DNA of 5,501 bases. Origin: Azoarcus sp. Its GTDB lineage: Bacteria > Pseudomonadota > Gammaproteobacteria > Burkholderiales > Rhodocyclaceae. The translations under genes were made by a program, and so were the position numbers. Under the pieces are notes generated by a model. That model was not told the origin of the DNA. It saw only the letters and a program-made list of their open reading frames with translations, and did not search any database. Every line of letters starts with the position of its first letter. The stretch's first letter is position 1. Below, in pieces: positions 5,193 through 5,501 of this stretch. The stretch covers positions 1 to 5,501 of the forward strand of contig JAIRLA010000062.1 of NCBI GenBank assembly GCA_031259795.1, given 5' to 3'.

Positions 5193-5501
5193 CCACCCCT
5201 CCTCCCAAAGACCCCGCCCTCGGCGCAACCGAACTGGATGTCGCCAGTTCCCTCATCGACGAAGCCAACGCGCTCCTGCGCCTGCACGGCGAAGACCCCG
5301 CCAACGACGGCACGGGCGACGACCTGCCCGTACTGACCGAAGTCATTTTCGACCTCGCCTCCGACGCCGCCCCCCCGCCCGCGCAACCGGCCCGCCCCGC
5401 GCAACCGGCTCCTCGTCCGGCACAACCCGCCCGCCCCACGCAACCGGCGCCTCGCCCGGCACAACCGGCCCGCCCCGCGCAACCAGCGCCTCGCCCCGCA
5501 C
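5189..5501 (+). CDS. unrecognised acidic / Pro-Ala-Arg-rich repeat protein, N-terminal part (partial)
   Basis: An ATG at 5189 overlaps the holC TGA. It opens a frame that continues to the right edge, giving at least 104 residues. Residues 1-60 are acidic and include a probable helix (ELDVASSLIDEANALLRLHG, about 15-34). A conserved-looking motif DDLPVLTEVIFDL follows, at about 46-58. From residue 65 the protein becomes a pure A/Q/P/R repeat with a 13-residue period. There is no signal peptide or membrane segment in the visible part. Small proteins with a similar (D)IPVLTEV motif and Pro-rich middle are found near holC in betaproteobacteria, to my recollection, usually annotated as hypothetical. 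The ATGA coupling, the frame-preserving repeat period and the codon use all argue for a real gene. No function can be assigned. A link to the replication or translation neighbours is only contextual. Confidence 0.75.
   Translation, partial: MTTPPPKDPALGATELDVASSLIDEANALLRLHGEDPANDGTGDDLPVLTEVIFDLASDAAPPPAQPARPAQPAPRPAQPARPTQPAPRPAQPARPAQPAPRPA
5381..5497 (+). repeat. tandem 39-bp coding repeat, three copies, continuing off the edge
   Basis: Three adjacent 39-bp units occupy 5381-5419, 5420-5458 and 5459-5497, and a fourth begins at 5498. Each encodes AQPARPAQPAPRP, with only one amino-acid change (A to T in unit 2). Each unit splits into a 6-residue and a 7-residue half of the same theme. 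The nucleotide differences between units are mostly silent third-position changes, which suggests selection on the peptide or fairly old duplication. The total copy number is unknown because the window ends inside the array. Confidence 0.93.

Noticed and set aside
5132..5482. Minus-strand frames rich in Gly/Cys/Arg/Ala at the right end.
   Set aside because: They are the reverse reading of the 39-bp repeat. The plus-strand frame is translationally coupled to holC and much more plausible.
5381..5501. Repeat array considered as a CRISPR.
   Set aside because: The units are directly adjacent without spacers, have a period of 39 that is a multiple of three, and are coding.

Overview
This 5.5 kb window is GC-rich chromosomal DNA from a proteobacterium, most likely a betaproteobacterium. 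The basis is protein resemblance, the block lptGF <- / -> pepA-holC-(small Pro-rich protein), and the presence of Na+-NQR. The exact genus cannot be fixed from the sequence. Coding density is high. Because of the GC bias, most long ORFs on the opposite strands are shadows of the real genes.

Layout: (1) 1-168 (+) is the last 55 codons of nqrF, the NADH-oxidising subunit of the Na+-translocating NADH:quinone reductase. (2) 169-279 is a short gap with two hairpins. The second is followed by a T-rich tract when read on the minus strand. (3) 280-732 (+) is a complete NudJ-like Nudix hydrolase. (4) 778-1872 and 1869-2987 (-) are lptG and lptF, a two-gene operon with a 4-base ATGA overlap. They encode the two membrane subunits of the lipopolysaccharide export ABC transporter, and lptG converges on the Nudix gene. 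(5) 2988-3158 is the divergent intergenic region. It carries a strong sigma70-type promoter for pepA with a GTGG-free but well placed GGAG ribosome site before a GTG start. (6) 3159-4742 (+) is pepA (M17 leucyl aminopeptidase) with a GTG start and two lysine-rich insertions. (7) 4758-5192 (+) is holC, the chi subunit of DNA polymerase III. (8) 5189 to the right edge (+) is the start of an unrecognised acidic, then Pro/Ala/Arg-rich protein. It overlaps holC by ATGA and enters a tandem 39-bp repeat that runs off the window.

The genes fall into four transcription units. They are the tail of the nqr operon, nudJ, lptF-lptG leftward, and pepA-holC-orf rightward. The functions are housekeeping: respiration, nucleotide clean-up, outer-membrane assembly, peptide turnover and replication. 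I found no mobile element, CRISPR array, RNA gene or defence system. The points most worth a second look are the repeat protein at the right edge, the lysine-rich insertions of PepA, the architecture of the pepA promoter, and the hairpin region between nqrF and nudJ.
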